NCBI RefSeq assembly: GCF_009725235.1
Contig: NZ_WJFC01000087.1
Span: forward strand, 1-49,151
DNA from: Scytonema sp. UIC 10036
Lineage (GTDB): Bacteria; Cyanobacteriota; Cyanobacteriia; Cyanobacteriales; Nostocaceae
Reading direction: 5' to 3'
Length of the DNA: 49,151 bases
Shown here: piece by piece, positions 8,270 through 16,998 of the stretch
Position numbering within the stretch: the stretch's first letter is position 1
Layout: the number at the start of each line of letters is the position of its first letter
Made by a program: the position numbers and the translations under genes
The notes under the pieces: generated by a model
The model's input: only the letters and a program-made list of their open reading frames with translations
Databases searched by the model: none
Told to the model about the DNA's origin: nothing

Positions 8270-9010
8270 GTGCAAAATTTGAAAATTCCTATTGATACGA
8301 TTCTCGTTCCTCAAGGGGCTGAATATAAATCTGTTTGCAAAGGATTAAATCGTGTTGCAGAACCGAAACCAAACGTTTTGCCAATACCCATGGGTACATT
8401 ACCATTAAAGAATTATTTGGAAATCTTGCAGCAATCTGTAAACCTTCAACCACATTCGCGAGTTTTGCTGATGGGTTTATGTGGAAGTTTATCAATCCAA
8501 TATAATGTTGGAAACATTGTGGTGTACAAAAGTTGTATTTATTCGGGTTTCAAACAAGATCGAGGTAATTCTCGATCTGTCTCTCAACTCTTCTGCGAGC
8601 CTGAATTGACAGCAACACTGCAAAATAAATTATCCACTAAAAAAGCTTTTACAGGTATTGGCTTAACAAGCGATCGCTTCATCTATTCTGCCAACGAGAA
8701 ACTGCATCTAGGTCAAACGTACAATACCAATGTTGTAGATATGGAAGGATTTGTTGCATTAGAACATCTAAGTCAATTGGGTATTGCTGTAGGTATGGTG
8801 CGAGTTGTTAGCGATGATGCACGCTATGATATACCGAATCTCACCAATGCGTTAAATTCTGATGGTTCCTTGCAACCACTTCCATTATTCATGGGACTAC
8901 TTCGAGAACCAATTGCGGCGGCGCGACTCATTTTTGGTTCACTACGAGGACTACAGGTATTGCAAAAAGTGACAAATACTTTATTTGCAGGAAATTCTCC
9001 AACGCAGTAG
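8270..9010 (+). CDS. Phosphorylase/nucleosidase superfamily protein, candidate HpnG
   Basis: A 246-residue protein of the purine-nucleoside phosphorylase/MTA nucleosidase superfamily. Supporting motifs are LLMGLCGSLSIQYNVGNIVVYKS (GxCG-type phosphate/ribose loop) and VVDMEGFVALEHLSQLGI, matching the VVDME motif in which Glu contacts the ribose. HpnG of this superfamily removes adenine from adenosylhopane, the step after HpnH; hpnH lies about 2.7 kb away on the other strand, so HpnG is a reasonable but unproven assignment. The start is a GTG 20 bp after the DUF5615 gene. The TAG stop lies in the same frame as the following CHASE2 fragment, an arrangement that could reflect a past fusion or deletion. 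Confidence 0.65.
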   Translation: MQNLKIPIDTILVPQGAEYKSVCKGLNRVAEPKPNVLPIPMGTLPLKNYLEILQQSVNLQPHSRVLLMGLCGSLSIQYNVGNIVVYKSCIYSGFKQDRGNSRSVSQLFCEPELTATLQNKLSTKKAFTGIGLTSDRFIYSANEKLHLGQTYNTNVVDMEGFVALEHLSQLGIAVGMVRVVSDDARYDIPNLTNALNSDGSLQPLPLFMGLLREPIAAARLIFGSLRGLQVLQKVTNTLFAGNSPTQ

Positions 9011-9040
9011 GCTTGCTTTTCTCATACCAAACTTGAATTA

Positions 9041-10144
9041 ATGGCTTTTGACCAGTTAATGCAACTGCGTCCTCAAGAAAAAGCAGATAAGCGGATTTTA
9101 ATAGTAAAAGCAGAAGAGCAAGATATTCATAAATATGGCTTTCCATTACCGGATGGTATTCTTGCTCAAGCAATCGGTAAGTTAGACCAGTATCAACCAC
9201 AGGTAATTGGTTTAGATATATTTCGCAATGTCCCTAGAGAACCTGGTTCTGCTCAATTAGCCAAACATTTTCAAAACAACCAGCGCTTAATAGCAGTTTG
9301 TCGAGTCCCTGAAGCGAGAGATCCTAATAACCCTGGTATCGCCCCACCTAAAGCAATAGCAGCAGAGGGTGTTGGCTTTGCAGATGTGCTCCTCGATTCT
9401 GATGGAGTTTTGCGCCGCCATCTTTTATTTCTCAATCCAGAGGAAAATTCTGTTTGTACCTCCAAAAATTCTTTTAGTATTTTGCTAGCACTTAATTACT
9501 TGGCAAAAAAAGGTATACAGCCTTTACAAAGTGCAGAAGAAAGAAATTTAAATTTGGATTCTGTGGTTTTTACACCTTTACCCTATGAAGGTCGTGCTGG
9601 TGGGTATAGCAATATTAATGGAGAAGGAACGCAAATATTGCTAAATTATCGGGCTATTAAAGATGTAACTCAAATAGCAAAAACAGTCACTTTATCACAG
9701 GTTATCAACAGTCAAATAAAGAGGGAAGATGTAGAAAATCGAATTGTCATTGTAGGGATAACAGATAGAACTGCTGGTGGTGATTTTATAAATACGCCAT
9801 ACGGAGAAATTCCAGGGGTATTGATGCAAGCGTATGCAGTCAGTCAGATACTCAGTACAGTACTGGATCGACCAAGGAGACCTTTGTTGAGGGTTTGGTC
9901 GTTGGAAGCTGAAATATTCTGGATTTGGGGTTGGTCTTTGGTGGGAGGAGTTTTGCTGTGGCGTTGGCGATCGCTCTTCTTTGTTCTGGGAGCGGTGACA
10001 ATCACGACTGCAGTGATGGCGGAGCTGTGTCTATTTCTGTTAATTCAAGGGAGTTGGGTACCTCTTGTACCATCAGCTTTGGCATTAATTATCTCTAGCG
10101 GGTGTGTTGCCATTTATCAACACAATGAAAGTAAGTCGGCGTGA
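9041..10144 (+). CDS. CHASE2-domain membrane protein, N-terminally truncated
   Basis: CHASE2 is an extracytoplasmic sensor domain. The protein opens directly inside the domain (AFDQLMQLRPQEKADKRILIV), continues through QVIGLDIFRN, the NPYRA-like LLNYRAIKD, and VIVGITDRTAGGDFINTPYGEIPGV, and ends with two or three transmembrane helices (about residues 305-358). Normal CHASE2 proteins begin with a transmembrane helix before LELAAFDQ. Here the codons just upstream of the ATG still encode a matching KLEL, but a stop 30 bp upstream cuts the frame, so the N-terminal helix is lost. No output domain follows the C-terminal helices. It is probably a decaying gene, or one needing another protein for its membrane topology. 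Confidence 0.75.
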   Translation: MAFDQLMQLRPQEKADKRILIVKAEEQDIHKYGFPLPDGILAQAIGKLDQYQPQVIGLDIFRNVPREPGSAQLAKHFQNNQRLIAVCRVPEARDPNNPGIAPPKAIAAEGVGFADVLLDSDGVLRRHLLFLNPEENSVCTSKNSFSILLALNYLAKKGIQPLQSAEERNLNLDSVVFTPLPYEGRAGGYSNINGEGTQILLNYRAIKDVTQIAKTVTLSQVINSQIKREDVENRIVIVGITDRTAGGDFINTPYGEIPGVLMQAYAVSQILSTVLDRPRRPLLRVWSLEAEIFWIWGWSLVGGVLLWRWRSLFFVLGAVTITTAVMAELCLFLLIQGSWVPLVPSALALIISSGCVAIYQHNESKSA

Positions 10145-10237
10145 ATAAATAGAACTTTCAGTTAGGGCTATATGCTAGAAGCTTGTTGCAAGCGATTTGG
10201 TCTTTATCTGCTTCTGCAAAAGCCCGTAACTTGATTA

Positions 10238-10873
10238 TTAGTGAAAGAAGATTGATGCTATAAATAAAATAACTGCGTAAGCAATTACGTTATATAGTAT
10301 CGACAGCAGCATTTTTTGGAAAATCCGACCAGAGAAAACACCAGATTTCCCCCCTACAAACTGAAGAATATAATTATCTGTTTGAATAGCAGGGTTTACG
10401 AAAAAAAGGTGAGTAAGAAAGCTCCTTAATTCCCTTGTCTTCATTGAGCCTACAGTAATTGCGCCAATGTAATCGTAGTTTTTGTCCAGAAATACAATGG
10501 CATTTGCTGTCGTTACAGAATAAGCAATAACGAGGAAGAGAAAATTTGCTTTTGCATAATGAGTAACAAAAGAGACATCATCAATATAAAAATCGAACGA
10601 CGTAGGAGTTCCTTGGGAATTTACGATATTTTTTACCATAACTCTAGGACCTTCTACGTATATTCCATCTCCTGTTTTTTGAGAGGTGGGGAAGTAGAGA
10701 GAGCAATCGATGTTCTGAATATTTAAGCGTGAAAGCCTTTCTCTAATTTGACTAAGTTCATCAGAGAATTGATGCTGAGGAATTCTGGATAAATACTCTT
10801 CAATTGTTGCAGTTTTCTGTTCTTTGGCTGCTTGTACTGATTCATTAACATGAAATCTTTCTTGTCCTTTCAT
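10238..10873 (-). CDS. Membrane-anchored protein, unknown function
   Basis: A 211-residue protein of unrecognised family. The first half is soluble and charged, with a helical EEYLSRIPQHQFSDELSQIRERLSRL region. The middle has beta-like segments including a hydrophobic stretch around residues 112-134 (ANFLFLVIAYSVTTANAIVFL). The C-terminus is a clear transmembrane helix (LLSILYNVIAYAVILFIASIFF). It is the last gene of the 30-kb minus-strand block, 50 bp downstream of the FGE-domain protein, and so may be transcribed with it. Nothing in the sequence identifies a catalytic site. Confidence 0.55.
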   Translation of the reverse strand: MKGQERFHVNESVQAAKEQKTATIEEYLSRIPQHQFSDELSQIRERLSRLNIQNIDCSLYFPTSQKTGDGIYVEGPRVMVKNIVNSQGTPTSFDFYIDDVSFVTHYAKANFLFLVIAYSVTTANAIVFLDKNYDYIGAITVGSMKTRELRSFLTHLFFVNPAIQTDNYILQFVGGKSGVFSGRIFQKMLLSILYNVIAYAVILFIASIFFH

Positions 10874-10924
10874 CAGTTTACTCCTTTTGTAGTAGTAATA
10901 AAATTTGCAAAACTATTGTTTTTG

Positions 10925-11965
10925 TTATTGCTCTCTAAGCACTCTGAAACCAAGATGATCGTATTTACTTGCTAACCAGAAAAAATCTCTAGTAAAAATC
11001 TTTGATTTATTATCAATATGCTTCCAACTGCCTCCTCGAACAACCTTATTTTCTCCAGCCTTCGGTCCTTTAGGATTAGTTTCAGGTTCTGGAGAATATT
11101 CACCATACCAATCAAAACACCACTCGGACACATTACCACTCATATCAAATATTCCTAATTCATTAGGTTGTTTTTCTCCTACAGGATGACTGCTAGAACC
11201 TGAGTTTTTATCAAACCAAGCTACAAAATTTGGATTATTACTACCTGCCCATTTAAATTGATTGCTTTTCAAGCCTCCTCGTGCAGCAAATTCCCATTCC
11301 GCCTCTGTCGGAAGTCGAAATTTTAAACCAGTAATTTGCGAGAGCCAAGCACAATAAGTTACGGCTTCATACCAGCAAACCAGGATTATGGGGAAACTTT
11401 CACCTTGATTCCAACTTGGTAAAGAAGGCATTTGATTTCCTGTTGCATTGCAATAAGCTTTATATTCCTTCACAGTAACAGGATATTTACCCATCCAAAA
11501 ATTACTTAGAGTTATAGTTGTTCTGTTATCAAATAATCCTCTCTCACCTCTTTTGAATGTGCCTCCCTTGACAAAAATAACCTCTGGCACAACTTCCTGA
11601 TTAATCTGCTTGCGTTCCCCTTTTACCTCAACCTTAAAGTGGTTTTCCTCTATTTTTACTATTATCCCCAGAGCCAATGCCCAAGATTCTACAGCCCATT
11701 TAACTGCATCTTCAGCGAGGTATAATCTATCATGTATTTGCTTGGTGAGCCGAGCTAGCAACATTTCAGTTGGTATATTTTTTTTGGATGATAGCAATTC
11801 CTTTGCAACTCCATTTTTTAGCGCACTCATCAAAACGAAAATTTCTCCAGAGTATTGACCACATAGGTCTCGCAAGAGAGCCTCACATTGCTTTGGCTCG
11901 TCACATAAAGACTGACCGTATTTAGAAATTACTTCGCAGAGCTTTTGTCGGGGGAGGTTATTCAT
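10925..11965 (-). CDS. ESWALALG-domain protein with formylglycine-generating-enzyme-like (SUMF1) C-terminus
   Basis: Residues 1-105 are the shared N-terminal domain of this locus: LPRQKLCEVISKYG, LLRDLCGQYSGEI, then AVESWALALG. Residues 125-345 form an FGE-sulfatase fold: VKGGTFKRGE, GKYPVTVKEYKAYCNATG, FRLPTEAEWEFAARGG, GIFDMSGNVSEWCFDWYGEY and VRGGSW. The two catalytic cysteines expected shortly after the RGGS motif in true FGE are absent (KHIDNKSKIFTRDF there instead), so it is probably a binding module rather than a sulfatase-activating enzyme. This fold is often fused to kinases and proteases in conflict and signalling proteins. It is likely one of several alternative outputs attached to the common N-terminal domain. 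Confidence 0.85.
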   Translation of the reverse strand: MNNLPRQKLCEVISKYGQSLCDEPKQCEALLRDLCGQYSGEIFVLMSALKNGVAKELLSSKKNIPTEMLLARLTKQIHDRLYLAEDAVKWAVESWALALGIIVKIEENHFKVEVKGERKQINQEVVPEVIFVKGGTFKRGERGLFDNRTTITLSNFWMGKYPVTVKEYKAYCNATGNQMPSLPSWNQGESFPIILVCWYEAVTYCAWLSQITGLKFRLPTEAEWEFAARGGLKSNQFKWAGSNNPNFVAWFDKNSGSSSHPVGEKQPNELGIFDMSGNVSEWCFDWYGEYSPEPETNPKGPKAGENKVVRGGSWKHIDNKSKIFTRDFFWLASKYDHLGFRVLREQ

Positions 11966-12018
11966 TATTAGTTCTCTTCTACAACTGAATCAAAATGGCT
12001 CTTGGTTTAGCTGAAGTT

Positions 12019-12399
12019 TTATGGATTGACATAAAAGTTACTAATTGTACAAAGATTAACTTTATATTTCTCGTTACTTTGTCTGTTAGCAAAAACCACT
12101 TTGATATCAAATAAACACGCATTAGATGAACCTGAAAAACGGATATTTATATCTTTGCCCGGTTTGAGAACATCACGACCGAGAACATCCTCTTCCCAAA
12201 TACCAATGTCTGAATCCGAGACATAGACTTGCACAATTGTTAAATTGGTATGATTGTGAAGTTTAAAATCGAGTTGGTCAGCCCAAGCGACTTGCATATT
12301 CAAGGCAGTCGTAGCGAGACAAGTAAGAAAAATACTAAGTTTTTGTTGGTAGTTGAGTGACATAATGTACCTACCTTGAGAAATTTTATTTCTTTTCAA
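12019..12399 (-). CDS. Small exported protein, unknown function
   Basis: A 126-residue protein with a signal peptide. The likely start is the internal Met at residue 13 (MSLNYQQKLSIFLTCLATTAL), which gives a charged n-region, hydrophobic core and an AWA cleavage site before DQLDFKLHNHT. The mature part of about 90 residues has beta-strand patterning (LTIVQVYVSDSDIGIW, INIRFSGSSNACLFDIKVVF) and two cysteines that could form a disulfide. Similar small exported proteins are familiar in cyanobacteria but have no known role. It stands alone between the kinase and the FGE-domain gene, and has a 40-bp three-box element about 120 bp upstream. Confidence 0.65.
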   Translation of the reverse strand: MKRNKISQGRYIMSLNYQQKLSIFLTCLATTALNMQVAWADQLDFKLHNHTNLTIVQVYVSDSDIGIWEEDVLGRDVLKPGKDINIRFSGSSNACLFDIKVVFANRQSNEKYKVNLCTISNFYVNP

Positions 12400-12517
12400 T
12401 TCTGAAAATTGAGTTCTAATTACAAATGCTCTTTAGCTGTTTGCACGCAATAGAGAGTGGATTTTAGAAGCAAGTCAGAACATATGCAAATTTAGTGTTT
12501 GGAGATCGCCTCTATTG

Positions 12518-12557
12518 TTTTCACTTTCTTATCAGGAAGAAAACAGGGATTTATGCA
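12518..12557 (-). promoter_or_regulatory. Three-box 40-bp element, copy A
   Basis: Read on the minus strand this contains TGCATAA, then CCTG 21 bp later and AGTG a further 11 bp later, the same spacing as three other copies in the window. It lies about 120 bp upstream of the small exported protein gene. Similarity to copy B extends some 25 bp beyond the element. Confidence 0.55.
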
Positions 12558-12602
12558 CGCAAAGGACAAGACAAATATAAAGTTTGAGTATTACATCAAT
12601 AT

Positions 12603-14213
12603 TCAACGCCGAATTTCCCCCTCTACTTGACCAAAGTTTATCTTTGTCCCTGTAGCAAGAGAGACACTACGCCCTGGTTCTACATCTTTGACCGTACCAT
12701 CAGCCGTCGTAGTCACCCATTTTTGCTGAGAAAGGTTTTTCAGTCCCCAAAGATTGGGGTTGTTTGGGTGCTGAGTGACTGATGCGATCGCTTGAGAAAA
12801 ATCCCATCGCCGATGGTCATCCACATGGTGGGGGAAAAGCTCTGTATTGTAGTTCAACATGACAATGTTTTTATCAATCCGAATTCGAGGTGGTACTGGA
12901 ATTTCTTTGCGACATTGTTTATTCCAGCAAGGATTGAGTTGGCCTCCTGATGCTTTGAGAGAGTCAGCATCATAGAAATTTTCATGACCGCAGTGAGGGC
13001 AATAGATAATTGAGTCGCGCAAACGAATCATGGCGAGCCGCCACTCTGTTTCTTGGATTCGTCCACCACTGGGATTGCGAATGCCATCAGTAAAAGCTTT
13101 GGTAAATAGTTCCCGCAGAAATTGGGGGTATATTGACCAAAAGACAATGGCATTATCTTGGTAGCCAGGGACAGGACGATTGGAATCGTCTTTTGGATCG
13201 AATATAAAAACAGGCTCTTCGCCGTAGAGCTTTGTCATGGCAGGCAAGTCAAAGCACTTAATCTCCGCTTCCTTTCTGCCTTCCAAGGGATGATGCACCA
13301 TGAACGTATAGAACAGTAGCACCGCTAGTGAAAATAAATCTGTTTGGGTACTAGGTCGCTCCTTACCGCAGACAATTTCTGGAGCCATAAAGCGTGGAGT
13401 ACCACTAACAGCACTTTTCCCAACTTTATTAACATCAACGTTATCGTTATCGCATATAAGAATATGTCCAGTCTCTGGTTCAAAGAAAACATTGCCAAAG
13501 GAAATATCGCAGTAACACAATCCCTGAGCATGTAGTTGAAAAAAACTATCTGCCAATTCAAATCCTGCTGTAGCTAAAGAACGAAATGTTGGCTCAATCC
13601 GTCGTTTCATTAAATCAATGAGACTCTTGTAGCCAGGTTCTCGTAGCGGCATGATATAGCCAAAACTCTCAACTTCTGGAGATGAAGTTAGCTCCATTGG
13701 CCAAAGAAATCTCTCGCTTGGTGGTCCAGTCTCAATCGCTGTCTCTAATCGTTCCCGCAGATGACGATCTATTTGCAGATAATGGGGGAAATACCATTTC
13801 AGGGCCATTTCCTTCCCACCCAAGTTAACGCGGTAGACTTCTCCCTGACCACCACCCCCAAGAAATTGCTCCACCATACAGGGAATTTTGGAGGACTCCG
13901 TATAAACGGTTTGCCCTGTTTTCAGGATTTCATTCATTTTATTGCCCCTAATATCATCATTTCTGCTATTTTTGTGAAACAAATTAATTGTCAAAAGGTA
14001 ATAGTCTTTTATTGAGTAAATGGAACCTTTAGTGAATATTTCGTGCTTGTACAAAGACTTGAACAGCACGAGATGAACCTTAGCAGTTTGCCAGAATAAA
14101 TTAGGCAACCATAATTGCATCAGCAATATGCCACATCCCACTACTCCCAAAGACACCAGAGTGGTGATTAATAAGAACTTGCTTTGAGGGAAAAATTGTT
14201 TTATTGACCTCAT
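12603..14213 (-). CDS. TerY-P-type serine/threonine kinase with zinc ribbon and C-terminal shared module
   Basis: The kinase member of a TerY-P triad. The Gly-rich loop LGGGGQGEVYRV is near residue 118, the ATP lysine lies in MALKW (about 139), the catalytic loop is YCDISFGN and the metal motif is DND rather than DFG, an atypical but plausible active set. After the kinase domain comes a zinc ribbon (YCPHCG then NPCWNKQCRK), followed by a C-terminal module (GLKNLSQQKW to TKINFGQVEGEIR) also found in the gene at 18039-19238. An internal ATG at 13937 has a good AGGGG ribosome site and begins MNEILKTGQTVYTESS, a more natural kinase start. The 92 residues before it include one transmembrane helix and may be a separate or misjoined leader. 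Partners PP2C and vWA lie about 9 kb upstream. Confidence 0.85.
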   Translation of the reverse strand: MRSIKQFFPQSKFLLITTLVSLGVVGCGILLMQLWLPNLFWQTAKVHLVLFKSLYKHEIFTKGSIYSIKDYYLLTINLFHKNSRNDDIRGNKMNEILKTGQTVYTESSKIPCMVEQFLGGGGQGEVYRVNLGGKEMALKWYFPHYLQIDRHLRERLETAIETGPPSERFLWPMELTSSPEVESFGYIMPLREPGYKSLIDLMKRRIEPTFRSLATAGFELADSFFQLHAQGLCYCDISFGNVFFEPETGHILICDNDNVDVNKVGKSAVSGTPRFMAPEIVCGKERPSTQTDLFSLAVLLFYTFMVHHPLEGRKEAEIKCFDLPAMTKLYGEEPVFIFDPKDDSNRPVPGYQDNAIVFWSIYPQFLRELFTKAFTDGIRNPSGGRIQETEWRLAMIRLRDSIIYCPHCGHENFYDADSLKASGGQLNPCWNKQCRKEIPVPPRIRIDKNIVMLNYNTELFPHHVDDHRRWDFSQAIASVTQHPNNPNLWGLKNLSQQKWVTTTADGTVKDVEPGRSVSLATGTKINFGQVEGEIRR

Positions 14214-14231
14214 GGCTTTTCACTCACTCAT

Positions 14232-15347
14232 CTATTTAGGCTTAACGGGTGTGCGGTCAGAAATTTTCCACCGCCCATCTACAAGTTGGAGATTATATCT
14301 GACTGTGGAGATTTTCACGCCGCTTTTGCTGAGATTCTTTTCCCCATTTGCATAAAGTGCCAAATCTTCAGATACTGTTACTTGAATTACAGCTTGATCA
14401 CCATTAACAGAAAAATTATCTATGCTGTCAATTGACTGGGAGTAGTACTTCCAATAACCATTTTTTGACTCTAGCTGATTGATTTCATCTATGGTGTCGA
14501 GATATTGCTGACCTGTTGCGATCACAGCAGGAATTTGGCGATTATAAGGAGGAAAATACATGATACGCTTGGCTAAAAGCCAAGTTTTAACTAAATTGAT
14601 GGCTTGTTCACGGGTTATTTGTACAGTTTGGGTGGTTGGTGGGTTTGATATTACTGGTGATGGTGGCGTAGTTGACCTAGGTAGCGCAGTTGATTGAGGT
14701 ACGGAAGTAGAGGTTGCTGTTGTCGTTGGTGTGACGTTCGGTGATGAGGTAACAGATGGACTACCGAATCTAGTAATGATGAAACCAATAATAATAGATG
14801 CACCGACTAAACCACCTGTAATTACAGCCCTCAGCCAATTATCTTGTTTGGCAGGAAGAGTCGTTGGCGGAATTGGTGACGAAGGAACTGGCTGGTTCAA
14901 AGCAGATATTACTGTGGGTGGTACAACAGGTATATCTCTAACTGTGTTTTCCACAGCTACTCCTGCTTTAGTTCTACTTGAAGTTGAATATTGCTGAGAT
15001 TTATTAGAGTCGCATTCAATAGCAGTAATTACGCCTAGTGCTAATGCCCAACTTTCAACTGCCCACTTTGCAGCTTCTTCGGTGAGAGCCAGGTTATCTT
15101 GCAAGCGCCGCGTTAGCCGTGAAAGCAAAACCTCTCGTGGCATGGTGTTCTGCGATGACATAATATCCGCAGGTACTCGCTGTTTGACAGCATCAACTAA
15201 AACAGCAATTTCTCTTTGATATTCACCGCAGTAATCTCGCAATAACCCTTCACAGTATCGCGGGTCTTCAGCCACAGAAATACCGTGTTTTGTAATGATT
15301 TGACCAAGTATTTGGCGGGGTAGGTCATGCATGGTTAAATCCCCCAC
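14232..15347 (-). CDS. ESWALALG-domain protein with ARC6-like IMS domain
   Basis: The shared N-terminal domain (LPRQILGQIITKHG to AVESWALALG) is followed by a Ser/Thr/Pro-rich stretch, a transmembrane helix (AVITGGLVGASIIIGFIITRFG), a second Thr/Ser/Pro linker, and a C-terminal IMS domain like that of ARC6/PARC6 (EQAINLVKTWLLAKRIMYFPPYN through YNLQLVDGRWKISDR). In ARC6 this domain faces the intermembrane space and binds partner proteins; here it would lie on the periplasmic side. By comparison with its paralogues, the start is probably the Met at 15332 (MHDLPRQ) rather than at 15347. The kinase gene begins 18 bp after its stop, suggesting one transcript. Confidence 0.85.
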   Translation of the reverse strand: MGDLTMHDLPRQILGQIITKHGISVAEDPRYCEGLLRDYCGEYQREIAVLVDAVKQRVPADIMSSQNTMPREVLLSRLTRRLQDNLALTEEAAKWAVESWALALGVITAIECDSNKSQQYSTSSRTKAGVAVENTVRDIPVVPPTVISALNQPVPSSPIPPTTLPAKQDNWLRAVITGGLVGASIIIGFIITRFGSPSVTSSPNVTPTTTATSTSVPQSTALPRSTTPPSPVISNPPTTQTVQITREQAINLVKTWLLAKRIMYFPPYNRQIPAVIATGQQYLDTIDEINQLESKNGYWKYYSQSIDSIDNFSVNGDQAVIQVTVSEDLALYANGEKNLSKSGVKISTVRYNLQLVDGRWKISDRTPVKPK

Positions 15348-15576
15348 GGCTGATTAAGTCAATTTTGAAACTGTTATTTGATTGAGGCAATTTACAGCAT
15401 CAATCTGGCTTTACTCCTCACACACAAGAAATCTGATTTTATCGCTAAAGTTATGAATGCCTTTCTAGAGAAATTTTCTATAGGAAGGAAATTCATCAGA
15501 GACTGCAAAGCTGTTAGCCCATGAGCAATTGTGTTAGTTAATCAACGGATTTGGCTCTATTTTCAGATTAGGGAAA

Positions 15577-15598
15577 AAATGTGAGGGATTTGTGAGGA
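15577..15598 (-). promoter_or_regulatory. 11-bp tandem direct repeat, putative response-regulator site
   Basis: Units AAATGTGAGGG and ATTTGTGAGGA (plus-strand reading) lie head to tail with no gap, about 230 bp upstream of the IMS-domain gene. The 11-bp period is what OmpR/PhoB-family dimers contact. Matching pairs occur upstream of three other genes and at the right edge. Confidence 0.5.
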
Positions 15599-15629
15599 AG
15601 TAAAATTTTTTTGGACATGTTGAGAGTTG

Positions 15630-16019
15630 CTATTGGCTAATGCTAAAACCAGATTTACCCTGGTGAGACACTTTCCACTTTCCTGAAAGATTATTATTAG
15701 TTAGAGGTGAAGTGGTTGGCTGTGTGGTAAGAGGAGGTGAAGTTGAAGTAATTGGGGGTGAAGTTGAAGTAATTGGGGGTGTAGTATTAGGAGGCTGAGT
15801 ACCCTTTTTTGCTGAATCTGAATCTGACTTTATGTCTTGGTTAATACCGATAATTAGAAAGATGACACCCAAAATACCAACTAACCAACGTTGCCATCTG
15901 TAATTTAATTCAACCCAACTGCTGAGTTTACCAACAACAGCAGTAATAATGAAAGCCAAACCAGCAACAACAAGTATAGTTTTTATCGGTGCTTCTAGCA
16001 GAGACTTAATCCAATCCAT
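15630..16019 (-). CDS. Small membrane protein with Thr/Pro repeats
   Basis: A 129-residue protein with two transmembrane helices (APIKTILVVAGLAFIITAVV and WLVGILGVIFLIIGI), then a short low-complexity region with tandem PPITSTS repeats, and a C-terminal NLSGKWKVSHQG segment. That last segment resembles the start of a lipocalin-like or beta-barrel domain that ends abruptly, so the protein may be truncated. The start codon lies one base after the stop of the RDD gene, so translation is probably coupled. The function is unknown. Confidence 0.6.
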   Translation of the reverse strand: MDWIKSLLEAPIKTILVVAGLAFIITAVVGKLSSWVELNYRWQRWLVGILGVIFLIIGINQDIKSDSDSAKKGTQPPNTTPPITSTSPPITSTSPPLTTQPTTSPLTNNNLSGKWKVSHQGKSGFSISQ

Positions 16020-16020
16020 A

Positions 16021-16971
16021 TTACCTTTTTTTTACGACTAAAGTTCCAGCCATAATGTCATGAAGGGCTTGTTTTTTCTCAGTAAATACTGCTATAAGGA
16101 AACCAATACCTAAACTGAATGCGGAAATAATCTTGCCAAAAAATCTTCCTGTAGCTCTTGCAAAAGAAATTCTATTACTATTCAGGTCTGTGATCATAAT
16201 TCCTACTATCATTTTGCCAGGTGTGGCTTGTTTTGCAGAACTTTCCCACAAGGCATACCAAAGCCAATACACAATAGTACCAATAACAGACACAATTACT
16301 ACTGACATCTCACTATCGTCTGCCATAATGTCAAAATTAACGATTAAGCCGACTAAGTAAATAGTACTTACATTTAAGATGCCTGCGTAGAACCAATCGA
16401 AAAATAATCCTACAAACCTTGTAAAAAAACCTGCATATTCAACTTTCTTTGTTCCGTATTGAGCAGCATTGGCTTGAGGGGGAGGATTGACAATAAATGG
16501 TGTAAGTACTGGTGTATTAGGTTGATAAATATTTTCCCGACGATGGGGTTCTAGTACTGTTGGTGGTGGGGAATATCCTCCTGAATTAACTTGAGAATTT
16601 GTAGGCTGTTGGGGTATTGATTGTGAATTGGAATGCACATTTTCTCCTCTAGGGTGAGAAATAATTCCCAAAGCTAAAGCCCAAGAATCTACTGCCCAAT
16701 GTGCTGCATCCTCTGCTAAACCAAGATTATCTTGCAGTCGATTTGTTAATCGAGCTAATAATATATCTGGTGGGACACTGTTTTGTGAACGGAGTAAATC
16801 GGCAGGAATTTGCTCTCTTAATGCACCGATAATTACAGAAATTTCTCTGCGTTGCTGTCCACAAAAATCGCGTAACAGTCCTTCCAAGCGTGTGGGATTG
16901 TCGCACACTGAGCGACCATATTGAATAATAATTTCATGGAGTTTTTCTCTAGCTATATCGTTCATTTTCAC
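16021..16971 (-). CDS. ESWALALG-domain protein with RDD membrane domain
   Basis: Residues 1-105 are the shared N-terminal domain (IAREKLHEIIIQYGRS, LLRDFCGQQRREI, AVDSWALALG). A Pro/Asn/Gln-rich linker runs to about residue 175. The C-terminal 140 residues form an RDD family domain: YAGFFTRFVGLFFDWFYAGIL carries the Arg and Asp residues, with further helices including WESSAKQATPGKMIVGIMITD and FFGKIISAFSLGIGFLIAVF. RDD proteins are integral membrane proteins of mostly unknown role, some acting as ion antiporters. The construction places the adaptor domain on the cytoplasmic face. The gene lies 27 bp after the GUN4-domain gene. Confidence 0.85.
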   Translation of the reverse strand: MKMNDIAREKLHEIIIQYGRSVCDNPTRLEGLLRDFCGQQRREISVIIGALREQIPADLLRSQNSVPPDILLARLTNRLQDNLGLAEDAAHWAVDSWALALGIISHPRGENVHSNSQSIPQQPTNSQVNSGGYSPPPTVLEPHRRENIYQPNTPVLTPFIVNPPPQANAAQYGTKKVEYAGFFTRFVGLFFDWFYAGILNVSTIYLVGLIVNFDIMADDSEMSVVIVSVIGTIVYWLWYALWESSAKQATPGKMIVGIMITDLNSNRISFARATGRFFGKIISAFSLGIGFLIAVFTEKKQALHDIMAGTLVVKKR

Positions 16972-16998
16972 CTTCTATTTATAGATAAAATTGAATGT

